A stretch of DNA of 64,000 nucleotides from Pseudomonas sp. MN1F (GCF_009391885.1 NZ_VZII01000008.1:1-64000); one strand, 5' to 3'; counted from the stretch's first letter, positions 17,688 through 27,737 are shown. Numbers and translations are program-made. Notes: a model not told the origin generated them from the sequence alone.

Positions 17688-18410
17688 ATGCAACACAAGC
17701 ACACCGCCCTCAAGCGCCTGACCACCGCCGCCCTGCTGCTGGCGCTGGCTGGCTGCGGGGTCACCGACCGCATCGGCAAGCGCATGGACGACAGCTGGGC
17801 GGCCGACATGCTGGCCGACAGCGAGAAGGTCATCCTGACCTCCGACGGCGGCAACCAGCTCAACCCTGACGCCGAAGGCAAACCGCTGTCGGTGGTGATG
17901 CGCGTGTACCAGCTGACCGACCTCGAACGCTTCGCCGCGACGGATGCCGAGACCCTCTGGGACACCCCGGAAAAAGCCCTCGGCAACACCTTGGTGGAAG
18001 CCCGCGAGATCACCCTGCTGCCGGGCATCGGCCAGATCGACCAGTGGCCGTTGGCCAAGAGCGCGCGCTACGTGGGTGTGGCGGCGTTCTTCCGTGACGA
18101 ACAGGACGCACGCTGGAAGGTCGCCTTCGACGCCAACTCGCTGCGCAAGGACGGCATCTGGTTCTCTTCCGACGGCCTGCGGGTGCTGGTGGACAAGACC
18201 GAAATCAGCGCCATGCGCGGCGTCGACGTGCTGAACAAGCCGCAGACCGCCGACCAACTGGCGGCCGCGCAGAAGGCCAAGGAGGCCACACCGACCCTCA
18301 CCGACAAGGTGCAGGACGCGATGCTCGACAAGGCCACCGATGTTGCCGGCCAGTCGGCACAGAACGCCGCAGATAAAACCCTCAACTCTTTAGTGGATAG
18401 CGTCAAATGA
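17688..18410 (+). CDS. tssJ: T6SS outer-membrane lipoprotein TssJ
   Basis: A 240-residue lipoprotein with a signal peptide and lipobox ALAGC, acylated cysteine at residue 23. The beta-sandwich region carries SVVMRVYQLTDLERF, EITLLPGIGQIDQWPL and YVGVAAFFRD, typical of TssJ. Its C-terminal tail (about 45 residues, alanine/lysine/aspartate rich) is longer than in many homologues. TssJ anchors the TssLM complex to the outer membrane. A strong AAGGAGG site lies upstream; the stop overlaps tssK (ATGA). Confidence 0.95.
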   Translation: MQHKHTALKRLTTAALLLALAGCGVTDRIGKRMDDSWAADMLADSEKVILTSDGGNQLNPDAEGKPLSVVMRVYQLTDLERFAATDAETLWDTPEKALGNTLVEAREITLLPGIGQIDQWPLAKSARYVGVAAFFRDEQDARWKVAFDANSLRKDGIWFSSDGLRVLVDKTEISAMRGVDVLNKPQTADQLAAAQKAKEATPTLTDKVQDAMLDKATDVAGQSAQNAADKTLNSLVDSVK

Positions 18411-19750
18411 GCAAGCAGAGCCGGGTGATGTGGTCGGAAGGCATGTTCCTGCTGCCCCAGCACTTCCAGTACCAGGATGAGTTCCACCAGCACCAGCTGG
18501 CCGAAGCGACCCTGCGCAGTTCTCCATTCCATTGGGGCGTGCAGGCGCTGCAGGTGGACGAGGATGCCTTGGCCAACGGTTCGCTGCAGCTCAAGCGCCT
18601 GAAGCTGGTGTTCCCCGACGGCAGCCTCTATGACGCACCGCAGCACGACCCGCTGCCGGCCGCGCGCGACCTCAAGGACCTGCTCAAGGCCAACGAGCTG
18701 AAGGTCTATGCCGCGCTCAAGCTGCCCGAGCCGTTCGGCCTCAACTACGTCGAGGACGGCCACGAGCACAAGGCCGCCCGGCGTTTTCGCAAGCAGTTCG
18801 ATACCCTGCCCGACCTCAACGAAGGCGAGCTGGAAAACGAGATCACCAGCCTGCGCCTGAACGTGGTGCTGCTGGTCGACGGTGACAGCCTCGACGGCTA
18901 CAGCCACTGCCCGCTGGCCAAGCTGACGCGCAACAGCATGGGCGGCTTCAACCTCGACCCGCATTTCGTCCACCCGACCCTGCACCTGGGCAACCACGAG
19001 ACCCTGGCCGGCATCGGCAAGCGTCTGCTTGGCGCGCTGCAGGCCAAGAGCAAGGCGCTGTCAGGCCGGCGCCGTGAACGCGCCGACCAGATCGCCGAGT
19101 TCGGCTCCAGCGACGTGACGCTGTTCTGGCTGCTGAACACGGTCAACCGCGCCCACCCGCAGCTGGCCCACCTGCTGGCCCACCCGCGCCTGCACCCGGA
19201 GCGCCTGTACCTGTTCCTCGCCGACCTGGCCGGTGGCCTGCTGACCTTTACCCTGGACACCCAGCTCAGTGACCTCCCCGAGTACGACCACCACGACCCG
19301 GCGGCATCGCTGGTCAAGCTCGACGAGATGATCCGGGTGATGCTCGACAACGTCGTGCCCAACCAGTGCATCGTCATCAACCTCACCCAGACCAAACCGT
19401 CGTACTGGCAGGGCCAGCTGCGCGACCCGCGCCTGGTCGAGGCCGACTTCTATGTCTCGGTACAGGCCGACATGCCCGGTGCCAGCCTGCTGGAACTGGT
19501 GCCGCGGGCGTTCAAGGTCGGTTCGCCGGAAGACATCGAAGTGGTGGTCAACAGCGCCATGCCCGGCGTCACCCTCAACCACGCCGCGCGGCTGCCCAAC
19601 GCGATCCCGGTGCGCCTGGACAACCAGTACTTCGCCATCGAGCCGCACGGCCATGTGTATGAGCGAATGATGAATGCCCAGACCGTGTGCTTCTACGCGC
19701 CCAGCGCCTTTACCAACCTCAAGCTTGAACTGATGGCGGTGCTCAAATGA
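18407..19750 (+). CDS. tssK: T6SS baseplate-membrane connector TssK
   Basis: A 447-residue TssK. The start VMWSEGMFLLPQHFQYQDEF is diagnostic, followed by GLNYVEDGHEHKAARRF-type sequence, LLGALQAKSKAL and the C-terminal TLNHAARLPNAIPVRLDNQY. The trimeric protein links the baseplate to the cytoplasmic domains of TssL and TssM. It overlaps tssJ upstream and tssL downstream by 4 bases each. Confidence 0.98.
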   Translation: MSKQSRVMWSEGMFLLPQHFQYQDEFHQHQLAEATLRSSPFHWGVQALQVDEDALANGSLQLKRLKLVFPDGSLYDAPQHDPLPAARDLKDLLKANELKVYAALKLPEPFGLNYVEDGHEHKAARRFRKQFDTLPDLNEGELENEITSLRLNVVLLVDGDSLDGYSHCPLAKLTRNSMGGFNLDPHFVHPTLHLGNHETLAGIGKRLLGALQAKSKALSGRRRERADQIAEFGSSDVTLFWLLNTVNRAHPQLAHLLAHPRLHPERLYLFLADLAGGLLTFTLDTQLSDLPEYDHHDPAASLVKLDEMIRVMLDNVVPNQCIVINLTQTKPSYWQGQLRDPRLVEADFYVSVQADMPGASLLELVPRAFKVGSPEDIEVVVNSAMPGVTLNHAARLPNAIPVRLDNQYFAIEPHGHVYERMMNAQTVCFYAPSAFTNLKLELMAVLK

Positions 19751-20463
19751 CCGAAGCCGTACTGCAACAAGGCGCCGTCGCGGCCGCCAGCGAAAAACCG
19801 ACGCTCAAGGACCTGGTCCAGGACTTCATCAGCATGGCGCTGATCGTGCGCCGTGGCCGCCAGGTCACCTCGGTGCAGGCCTTCGAAGGCAGCGTCGAGC
19901 GCTTCTTCGCCAACCTCGAACGCGATGCCCGCGCCGCCAACTACAGCGTCGAGCAGGTCAAGGACACCCAGTACGCGCTGTGCGCATTCCTCGACGAAAG
20001 CGTACTGCGCGCCAGTGACAACGAGCTGCGCCGGCACTTCGAGCTGCAACCGTTGCAGTTCCGCTACTTCGGCGTGCACCTGGCCGGTGAAGGCTTCTTC
20101 GAGAAAATCGAGGCGCTGCGCGCCGACGTCAAGCAGAACATCGACGTGCTCGAGGTCTATCACCTGTGCCTGGCCCTGGGTTTCGAAGGCAAGTTCAGCA
20201 TCGGCCCGAAAGACCAGCTGCGCTACCTGGCCAACACCCTCGGCCAGGACATCGCCCGCTACCGCAAGGCGCCAAAGGCCCTGTCGCCGGACTGGGCGCT
20301 GCCCGACCAGGTGTCGCAGATGCTGCGCCACGAAGTGCCGTTGTGGGTGTACCTGGCGCTGATCGCGCTGGTCTGCGTCGCCGTGTACCTGACGCTCGAC
20401 TGGTTGCTGGACAAGGACGTTGCCGCCCTTTCCGAACAAATCCGCCAGCTGTTCAGTGCCTGA
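19747..20463 (+). CDS. tssL: T6SS inner-membrane protein TssL (IcmH/DotU-like)
   Basis: A 238-residue DotU/IcmH family protein. The cytoplasmic part contains VKDTQYALCAFLDESVL, AGEGFFEKIEALRAD and the LYHLCLALGFEGKFS-type motif. A single C-terminal membrane helix (VPLWVYLALIALVCVAVYL) ends the chain. There is no OmpA/peptidoglycan-binding extension; that function seems to be supplied by the separate OmpA-domain protein encoded at 25196-27688. Confidence 0.96.
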   Translation: MTEAVLQQGAVAAASEKPTLKDLVQDFISMALIVRRGRQVTSVQAFEGSVERFFANLERDARAANYSVEQVKDTQYALCAFLDESVLRASDNELRRHFELQPLQFRYFGVHLAGEGFFEKIEALRADVKQNIDVLEVYHLCLALGFEGKFSIGPKDQLRYLANTLGQDIARYRKAPKALSPDWALPDQVSQMLRHEVPLWVYLALIALVCVAVYLTLDWLLDKDVAALSEQIRQLFSA

Positions 20464-20493
20464 GCACACCTCAGGTAGCCGAGTCAGGAAGAC

Positions 20494-23400
20494 ATGAAAA
20501 CATTACTGCGTCTGTTGAAAAGTTTCTGGATTCTCCTGCCACTGCTGTGGCTGGCGAGCTTGTTGATCTGCTGGCTGGCCGCGCCGTTGTTGCCGTGGCT
20601 GCGTCATCACGTGCCCGAAGCGCTGGCGATCATCAGCGCCTGCTTCTTGCTGGTGATCGTGCTGCGCCAGTACCAGCGCATTCGCGCCGAGCACAACCTC
20701 GAGAACATGCTGCAGATCGAGGTCGACCGCTCGTGGAATTCCACCGGCGAATTCCGTGACCAGCAGGTGCTGCGCGAACGCCTCAAGCACGCCATCGCCA
20801 TGTTGCGCACCGACCGCTCGGCCGGCGGTGGCGGCAAGGCGGCGCTGTCCGACCTGCCGTGGTACCTGGTGCTTGGCATGTCGGCTGCCGGCAAGACCTC
20901 GCTGCTGACCCATTCGGGCCTTTCGGCCAGCATCGCCACGGCCAACGACAGCGAAAGCGGCACTCAGCACTGCGACTGGTACTTCAGCCCTGAAGCGGTG
21001 ATGATCGACACCGCCGGCCGCTACCTGCGCGACGACCAGTCGGCCAGCGAGTTTTCCGCCTTCCTGCGCATGCTGCGCAAGCAGCGCGGCAAGGCGGCGA
21101 TCAACGGCCTGGTGCTGGTGGTCAGCCTGCCCGAGCTGCTGGCCGCCAACAGTGAAGATCGCAACGCCCTGGCCGCCCAGTTGGTGGCGCGGGTGGTAGA
21201 GTACGCGGATTGCCTGGACGCCAACCCACCGATCTATCTGATGCTGAGCAAGACCGACCAGCTGCCGGGCTTCAACCAGGCCTTCGACGGCCTAGACCTG
21301 CACGAGCGCCAGCAACCACTGGGCATGACTTTCGGCCTCTCGGAAATCCGCAGCAATGGCCTGCATGCCGTGCTGCAAACGCGCCTGAAAAACCTCCAGG
21401 GCCATGTTCGCCAGCACGTCGACGCGCAGATGATCGCCCTCGGCTCGGAGGCCGACAGCACCCTGCTGAACTTCCCGCAGTACTTCGCTGCCCTCAGCGG
21501 TGTGCTCGAGCAGTTCCTCGAACACTTCACCCGTGGCCACCGCGGCGGCGCCCCGCTGCTGCTGCGCGGCCTGTACTTCACCAGCGCACTGCAGACCGAC
21601 CAGCAGCTGGGGCAGGTCTACGAAGATGCCATCGCCGACGAGTTCGCCCTGAAAGCCGCCTACGATGACGGCACCGCAAACGCCGGCAAGGCCGCGGGCA
21701 ACCGCAGCTACTTCATCACCGACACCTTCCGCCGGGTGATCTTCCCCGACCGAGACCTGACCCTGTTCCAGTCGCGCATGGGCCGCCAGGCCGGCTTCAG
21801 CCCGCTGCTGCTGGGCCTGGCGGCTGCCACTGGCGTGCTGTTCATCGGCTGGCAAGCGTTGTCGTTCGCCAACAACCGCCAGTGGCTGGAAAGCCTGCGC
21901 GGGCAACTGGCGCAGATCGAGCAGGCAGAAGACCGCGAGCAGCTACTGGCTGCCGGCAAGGGCCTGGAAGTGCTGCGTGAACAGATGGCCGCCGTCGAGG
22001 CCCATCGCCTGCAGGGCGTGCCGTTGCAACTGAGTGCCGGCCTGTACCACGGCGAGGCCATCCACCAGGTGACCCGCACCGCCTACCTGGCACAACTGCG
22101 CAGCCAGGCGCTGGAGCCGATCGCCCGCAGCCTGCAAGTACAGATGCGCGCGTTCAATACCTTCGCCAGCAGCATCAACCAGGAACTGGAATTCACCCCG
22201 GCGCCGCCGAAGAAGCGCAATGGCAAGCCTTTGGCACCGGCTGTTGCCGCCAAGGCTCAGGCTGCGTTGAGCAATACCCGCATGGGTGGCTATGCCGCCA
22301 AAGTCAACCTGGCCACCGCCAGCGATGCCGCCGACCTGTCGGCCACCACCGGTGGCCTGTCATTGTCCGAGGAAATGCTCGGGCGCCTCGACGAGCAACA
22401 GGTGGCGTCGATCATCGATGCCTACAACACCCTCAAGCTGTACCTGCTGCTGACCGAACCCCAGGCCCATCCGGACGCCGCCTTCGTCGCCGCCAGCCTG
22501 CCCCAGGCCTGGGCCAGCGCCGCAGGTGAAGGCACCTTGGCCGATGCCGGCGTGATCGACGAGAACGCCCCGCTGTATGTGCAGCTGCTGGAACAGGGCC
22601 AGGCACCGTCGTTGCCACGCAATGAGCAACTGATCAACGAAACCCGGGAAAACCTCAAGTCGTTCATGATCTCCAGCTCCCTGGTCGATCGCGAATACCT
22701 GCGCCTGCAGCTCGAGTCGAGCCGCCAGTTCCCGGCGCTGAGCCTCAACGACCTGGTGCCGCAACCGGGCCGCGCCTTGCTGTACGGCTCCGCTGGCGTC
22801 CCGGCGATCTATACCCGCCAGGGCTGGGACACCTTCGTCAAGCCCGAGCTGATCAAGCTGGTGTCGGGTAACCTGCGCAACGAGTCGGACTGGGTGCTGG
22901 ACGGCGAAGGCGGCGATGCCATCGTGCAGAAGGCCAACTTCGTCCGCGAGTTCATGACCCGCTACAAGCGCGACTACACCCAGGCCTGGTACAAGATGGT
23001 CAGCAGCGTCGGCGTGCGCCACTTCGCCGACCTGGCTTCGGCCACCGAGCAGCTGGGCCTGCTCAGCGACGTGCAGAATTCACCAGTGAAGAACCTGCTG
23101 GCGGCGGTCAACGACAACACCCAGTGGGACCTGCCGCTCAAGCACGCCATCCCGACCCCGGGTGCTGCCCGCGAAGACGGCTTCTGGAGCAAGGTCAGCG
23201 GCCTGCTCGACAACCAGGACGCCCTGCCCGTGAGCGTCGCTCCGGCCCTGCCGGCGGTCGATGACGGTAGCCTGGCCAAGCGTTTCGAACCGGTGGCACG
23301 AGTGTTTGCCGAGAACAACGCCGAAGGCGCCGACAGCACCATCATGGACCGCTACCTGGCGGCGCTGCGCAAGCTCAAGGTGCGCATGAACAACATCCAG

Positions 23401-24294
23401 CGCTCGCAGGATGTCGGCAAGAGCAGCAAGCAGCTGATCAGCGAAACCCTGGAAGGCCAGCCGAGCGAAGTCACCACCGTGCGCAACTACGTGGAAAGCA
23501 GCGTCGACACCAGCCAGGACGGCCTGTCGCGCTCGCTGCAGGGGCTGTTCAGCCTGCCGATCCAATACGCCTGGGCGACCCTGCGCGACCCGGCCGGCCA
23601 GCAAATCGCCAAGGCCTGGGCACAGCAGATCGCCAAGCCGTGGGAGCAGGTCATGGCGCACCGCTACCCGATTGCTGGCGGCAGCCGCAACGAAGCTTCG
23701 GTGAAAGACCTGCAGCGCTTCGTCGACCCCGACAGCGGCCTGCTGCCGGCCTTCAAGCGCAACGAAATCGGCAACCTGGCCGGCGGTGAGGGCCTGGGGG
23801 CTGGCGACGGCAAGGGGCCGGCGCTGGTCAACCCGGGCATGCTCAACAGCATCGACAAGGCCAGCTCCGTAGGCCAGGTGATCGCCAGCCTGTCGGACCG
23901 TGACAACGGCTTCGAGATCATGCTGGAACCTTCGGCCAACTTCACCGACATCGTGTTCACCCTCGATGGCCAGGAGCAGCACTACCGCAACGGCCGCAGC
24001 AGCTGGAACCGCTTCGCCTGGCCAGGCACCAGCAATGCCCCGGGCGCTCGCCTGGACGTGGTCACCCTGAGCGGCGCACGGGTCACCGTGTTCGACTTCC
24101 CGGGGCGCTGGGGCCTGCTGCGCATGAACGAAAGCGCCCGGGTCGAGGACCTCGACGGTATCCAGCAGCGCTTCAGCTGGAACACCGCCAACGGCCGCGT
24201 GAGCCTGGTGGTGCGCAACTTCGGTGGGGTCAAGCTGACCGACCTGGGTGACGTCAAGGCGCTCAGCGCCCTCAACGGCAGGGGCGCGCAATGA
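20494..24294 (+). CDS. tssM: T6SS inner-membrane channel protein TssM (IcmF)
   Basis: A 1266-residue IcmF-family protein. Two N-terminal membrane helices (about residues 9-55) precede a cytoplasmic NTPase-like domain with Walker A GMSAAGKTS at residues 128-136 and VMIDTAGRYL. A third helix near residue 435 (LLLGLAAATGVLFIGW) leads to a long periplasmic region ending in the TssJ-binding part (EIMLEPSANFTDIVFTLDGQ, SWNRFAWPG). It forms the trans-envelope core with TssJ and TssL. It starts 30 bases after tssL and overlaps tagF by 4 bases. Confidence 0.97.
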   Translation: MKTLLRLLKSFWILLPLLWLASLLICWLAAPLLPWLRHHVPEALAIISACFLLVIVLRQYQRIRAEHNLENMLQIEVDRSWNSTGEFRDQQVLRERLKHAIAMLRTDRSAGGGGKAALSDLPWYLVLGMSAAGKTSLLTHSGLSASIATANDSESGTQHCDWYFSPEAVMIDTAGRYLRDDQSASEFSAFLRMLRKQRGKAAINGLVLVVSLPELLAANSEDRNALAAQLVARVVEYADCLDANPPIYLMLSKTDQLPGFNQAFDGLDLHERQQPLGMTFGLSEIRSNGLHAVLQTRLKNLQGHVRQHVDAQMIALGSEADSTLLNFPQYFAALSGVLEQFLEHFTRGHRGGAPLLLRGLYFTSALQTDQQLGQVYEDAIADEFALKAAYDDGTANAGKAAGNRSYFITDTFRRVIFPDRDLTLFQSRMGRQAGFSPLLLGLAAATGVLFIGWQALSFANNRQWLESLRGQLAQIEQAEDREQLLAAGKGLEVLREQMAAVEAHRLQGVPLQLSAGLYHGEAIHQVTRTAYLAQLRSQALEPIARSLQVQMRAFNTFASSINQELEFTPAPPKKRNGKPLAPAVAAKAQAALSNTRMGGYAAKVNLATASDAADLSATTGGLSLSEEMLGRLDEQQVASIIDAYNTLKLYLLLTEPQAHPDAAFVAASLPQAWASAAGEGTLADAGVIDENAPLYVQLLEQGQAPSLPRNEQLINETRENLKSFMISSSLVDREYLRLQLESSRQFPALSLNDLVPQPGRALLYGSAGVPAIYTRQGWDTFVKPELIKLVSGNLRNESDWVLDGEGGDAIVQKANFVREFMTRYKRDYTQAWYKMVSSVGVRHFADLASATEQLGLLSDVQNSPVKNLLAAVNDNTQWDLPLKHAIPTPGAAREDGFWSKVSGLLDNQDALPVSVAPALPAVDDGSLAKRFEPVARVFAENNAEGADSTIMDRYLAALRKLKVRMNNIQRSQDVGKSSKQLISETLEGQPSEVTTVRNYVESSVDTSQDGLSRSLQGLFSLPIQYAWATLRDPAGQQIAKAWAQQIAKPWEQVMAHRYPIAGGSRNEASVKDLQRFVDPDSGLLPAFKRNEIGNLAGGEGLGAGDGKGPALVNPGMLNSIDKASSVGQVIASLSDRDNGFEIMLEPSANFTDIVFTLDGQEQHYRNGRSSWNRFAWPGTSNAPGARLDVVTLSGARVTVFDFPGRWGLLRMNESARVEDLDGIQQRFSWNTANGRVSLVVRNFGGVKLTDLGDVKALSALNGRGAQ

Positions 24295-25199
24295 TCGGTT
24301 GCTTCGGCAAGTTGCCGTCGAGCGCGGACTTCGTCAGCCTGCATGGCGCGGCGGAAGAGGTCTGCGAGTTCGACGCCTGGCTGCAGTCTTCACTGGCGGC
24401 CATGCGCCACCGCGAAGACTGGCAGGCGTTGTTCGACGCATTGCCGATGTGTTTCTTCAATTACCGTGCGCGCAATGGCAACTGGCTGCTTGGTGGCCTG
24501 CTCAGCTCGCGTGACGCCAGCCAGCGGCGCTACCCGTTCTTCATCTTCCAGCTGCTCAAGGGCGAGGAAGGTGCAGCGCTGCTCAACCCGTTCACCCTCG
24601 GTGAGCTGTTCAGCGCGCAGATCAAGCCGTTGCTGCACCAGGCGGTGCAAGGCGCCGACCGCACCAGCCTGTTCGAACGGATCAAGGCCCTGCGCCCGTT
24701 GCAGGCCCAGGACCTCGACCTGTTCCGCCGGGTGCACGCCAAGTTCCTCCACGACTACAGCTTTGCCGATGTCGCCCGTGCCCTGCAGGGCTCCTGGCCA
24801 AGCTTCGACAGTGCCACTGCGCTGGCGCGGCTACAGGCCAGCCGGGCCACGCTGCACGGCGACTTCGATGGCGGCATCGAACTACCGCTGCCGGCCGAAC
24901 GCGGCCTGAAAAACCCCACGGCCGACCTCTGGCTGACCTGGCTGACACGCATGAGCGGGCACCCGAGCATGCCGGCGGCAAGCCTGCTGGCCGACGACTT
25001 CATGCACCCGCGGCTGTACTGCTTCCCGTCGCGCCACGCCAGCAGCGCGTATCGCCTGCTCAGCGGCTGCGCCGCCCCGCATCAGCACCTGGCGCTGCTC
25101 GGCCCGCTGACGGCGGCGCCGCGCCAATACGACTACGACCGACCTCTTGAACACGTCATCGACCAGTTCGTCGATGCGCCGGATGCGACGCCTGTATGA
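24291..25199 (+). CDS. tagF: T6SS-associated protein TagF
   Basis: A 302-residue TagF/ImpM. It begins MIGCFGKLPSSADFVS and contains FDAWLQSSLAAM and GNWLLGGLLSSRDASQRRYP, the family landmarks. TagF represses T6SS assembly post-translationally in Pseudomonas and Agrobacterium, partly through Fha and in some species fused to PppA. Here no ppkA, pppA or fha gene is found in the cluster. It overlaps tssM and the next gene by 4 bases on each side. Confidence 0.95.
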   Translation: MIGCFGKLPSSADFVSLHGAAEEVCEFDAWLQSSLAAMRHREDWQALFDALPMCFFNYRARNGNWLLGGLLSSRDASQRRYPFFIFQLLKGEEGAALLNPFTLGELFSAQIKPLLHQAVQGADRTSLFERIKALRPLQAQDLDLFRRVHAKFLHDYSFADVARALQGSWPSFDSATALARLQASRATLHGDFDGGIELPLPAERGLKNPTADLWLTWLTRMSGHPSMPAASLLADDFMHPRLYCFPSRHASSAYRLLSGCAAPHQHLALLGPLTAAPRQYDYDRPLEHVIDQFVDAPDATPV

Positions 25200-27688
25200 A
25201 CAAGATCAAGTACTACTGCCTGCGTTACCAACCCTACCTGCTGGGGGTCGCATTCTTCCTCGGGATCTTCCTGGTCTGGGCCATCGGCCGCGCCCTGGGC
25301 TTCGCTTCGCTGCACAGCCTGCTGGCAGGTATCGGCGTGTTCCTGCTGCTGTCGGCAGGCTATGTACTGCTGCTGTACCGGGGGGCCGGCCAGCACCACA
25401 ACCTCGAAGGGCTGCTGCGTGACGACGCCGACCAGGCCGTGCTCAACGCCACCCCGGCCGACCGAGAGGAAATCAGCCTGCTGCGCGAGCGCCTGCTGCA
25501 GAGCATCGAGCGCCTGCACAGCAACAAGCCGCGTGGCAGCAGCGCCAAGGATGCGCTGTACGCCCTGCCCTGGTACCTGGTGATCGGCCAGCCGGCGGCA
25601 GGCAAAAGCACCATGATCCTGCAATCGGGCCTGAACTTCCCCTATGCCGAACGCGAAGGCGCACGGGTCTCGGGCCTGGGCGGCACGCGTAATTGCGACT
25701 GGTTCTTCAGCTCCGAAGCGGTACTGCTGGACACCGCCGGGCGTTACATGAACAGCCCCGAAGAAGCCGGCAAGTGGCGCGGCTTCCTGCAACTGCTGCG
25801 TCAACATCGCCAACGCCGCCCGCTCAATGGCCTGATCGTCAGCGTCAGCATCGCCGACATCTTGCACGGTTCGGCCGAAGACCAGGAGCGCGTGGCCAAA
25901 CGCCTGCGCGAGCGCATCCAGGAAAGCTGCGCGTTGCTGGAAGTGCGCCTGCCGATCTACCTGGTGTTCACCAAGTGCGACCTGATACCCGGCTTCACCC
26001 CGTTCTACCGCCAGCTGGACGATACCGCACGCGGCGAGGTGATGGGCAAGACCTTCTCGCACAAGGGCTACGAGCAGGCCGACTGGGGCCAGCGCTTCGG
26101 CAAGGCGATGGACGAGCTGACCGGCTACTGGCAGCACGTGGCGAGCCAGCAGCTGGTGCAACAGGACATCCAGGTGACCCGGCAGAACGATGCCGCCTAC
26201 CGCTTCCCGCTGGAGCTGGCGGCGCTCAAGCCGCGCCTGCAACAGTTCGTCGACAGCCTGCTGCGAGCCAACCCTTACCAGAATGCGCAAATGCTCCGTG
26301 GCTTCTATTTCACTGCCGCGCTGGAGGCTGACGAAGCCCAATGGGGTAGCCACGGCCAGCATGTGGCCGAGCGTTTCGCCCTGGAACATGACGCAGACGC
26401 CGCCGGTACTGGCAGCCACCCCGCGCCACTGTTCATCAACAGCCTGTTCCGCAAGGTGATCATCCCCGACCAGCATCTGGTGGCGCTGTACACCAGCAAC
26501 CATCGCGAGCGCCGGCGCAAGGCTGCCTGGGTGGGCGCTGCCAGCCTGGCGGGGCTGGTGCTGTGCAGCCTGTGGGGCTGGTCGTACCTGAACAACCGCG
26601 CCACGTTGGCCAGCATCTCCACCGAACTGGCCCAGGCCAAGGCCGAAGACAAGAACGCCAGCGGCCAGTACACCGCCTGGCGCAGCCTCGACCGCCTGCG
26701 CTTCTGGACGGCGCACTACTACCAGCAGCACCACGAACAGGGCGTGCCACTGGGCATGCGCCTGGGCCTCTACCAAGGCCACGAGGTTGAGCCGATGTTG
26801 CGCACACGCTACTTCGCCACCCTGCAGAACGTGATGCTCAAGCCCACGGCCGACAACCTGACCCGCACCCTGTACCTGCTGACCACGCTCAAGGTCTACC
26901 AGCGCAACGCCCGTGAGCTGCAGCCGGTGAGCGGCGTCGACAGCGTCCAGGCCGAAGCCCTGCCCCATGACAACCGCGCCCAGTCGATCGCCGACTTCGG
27001 CAAGGCGACCCTGGACACTTACGTGATGCTGTCGCCGGCCCAGCGCGAGAAAGCCGATCCGGCCTTCCTCAAGGCGCGCCTGCCGGACTACTGGTACCCG
27101 GCCATCGCCCGCCAGACCGGCAAGAGCATGGCGGCGGCCAGCAGCGAAGGCGGCAACCAGGACTACCTGTACGCCAGCCGCCAGATCACCTTCTACAGCG
27201 ACCAGATCCGTGAACCGGACGTGCCACGCATCCTCGACAACGCGTTCCTGATGTCCAGTTCGCGCAACTACATCGACAGCCTGCGGGCCCAGTCGCTGCG
27301 CGCGATCGAGACCATCACGCTGGAGTCCGACACGCTGTTCGCCTTCGGTCGCGCCGACTTCCAGAGCCTGAAGAACGAAGGCCAGAACCAGCTGAGCGCG
27401 ATCGCCAGCAAACTGCTGAACACGCCCAACATCGGCAAGATCGTCATCTCCGGTCACGCCGACCAGCTCGGCGACAGCCAGGGCAACCTGCAGGTATCGA
27501 AACAGCGGGCGCAGACCATCCGCACCTACCTGGTCGGCAAGGGCGTGCCCGCCGAACTGGTGGTCGCCCAGGGCGAAGGCAGCCGCAAGCCGCTGGTCAA
27601 CTGCGACCTGCAGCAACCTCGGGCGCAGCTGATCAAGTGCCTGGAGCCCAACCGCAGGGTGGAAATCGAAGTGCGCGGGCTCAACTGA
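25196..27688 (+). CDS. IcmF-like N-terminus fused to OmpA peptidoglycan-binding domain (T6SS envelope protein)
   Basis: An 830-residue protein built like a short TssM. It has two N-terminal membrane helices (residues ~13-60), an IcmF-type NTPase-like domain with Walker A GQPAAGKST at 131-139 and VLLDTAGRYMN, and a third helix near 440-465. A periplasmic region then ends in an OmpA-like domain from about residue 705 (DTLFAFGRADFQSL, IVISGHADQLGDSQGN, LSKQRAQTI-type helix, NRRVEIEVRG). The OmpA part should bind peptidoglycan and anchor the secretion complex, a job done in other systems by TagL or a TssL extension. This fusion is a feature I associate with the P. putida K1-type cluster. It overlaps tagF and ends 144 bases before hcp. 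Confidence 0.92.
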   Translation: MNKIKYYCLRYQPYLLGVAFFLGIFLVWAIGRALGFASLHSLLAGIGVFLLLSAGYVLLLYRGAGQHHNLEGLLRDDADQAVLNATPADREEISLLRERLLQSIERLHSNKPRGSSAKDALYALPWYLVIGQPAAGKSTMILQSGLNFPYAEREGARVSGLGGTRNCDWFFSSEAVLLDTAGRYMNSPEEAGKWRGFLQLLRQHRQRRPLNGLIVSVSIADILHGSAEDQERVAKRLRERIQESCALLEVRLPIYLVFTKCDLIPGFTPFYRQLDDTARGEVMGKTFSHKGYEQADWGQRFGKAMDELTGYWQHVASQQLVQQDIQVTRQNDAAYRFPLELAALKPRLQQFVDSLLRANPYQNAQMLRGFYFTAALEADEAQWGSHGQHVAERFALEHDADAAGTGSHPAPLFINSLFRKVIIPDQHLVALYTSNHRERRRKAAWVGAASLAGLVLCSLWGWSYLNNRATLASISTELAQAKAEDKNASGQYTAWRSLDRLRFWTAHYYQQHHEQGVPLGMRLGLYQGHEVEPMLRTRYFATLQNVMLKPTADNLTRTLYLLTTLKVYQRNARELQPVSGVDSVQAEALPHDNRAQSIADFGKATLDTYVMLSPAQREKADPAFLKARLPDYWYPAIARQTGKSMAAASSEGGNQDYLYASRQITFYSDQIREPDVPRILDNAFLMSSSRNYIDSLRAQSLRAIETITLESDTLFAFGRADFQSLKNEGQNQLSAIASKLLNTPNIGKIVISGHADQLGDSQGNLQVSKQRAQTIRTYLVGKGVPAELVVAQGEGSRKPLVNCDLQQPRAQLIKCLEPNRRVEIEVRGLN

Positions 27689-27712
27689 GGCCGCGCCGCA
27701 AGAACCGGCCAC

Positions 27713-27737
27713 CCGGGCCTCACAGGAGGAGGCCCGG
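27713..27737 (+). terminator. Strong RNA hairpin upstream of hcp
   Basis: Nine-base perfect arms (ccgggcctc / gaggcccgg) around a 7-base loop, between the OmpA-fusion gene and hcp. There is no following T-run, so it could be a partial terminator, a processing site or a stabiliser that raises hcp mRNA above the rest of the operon. Confidence 0.55.
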
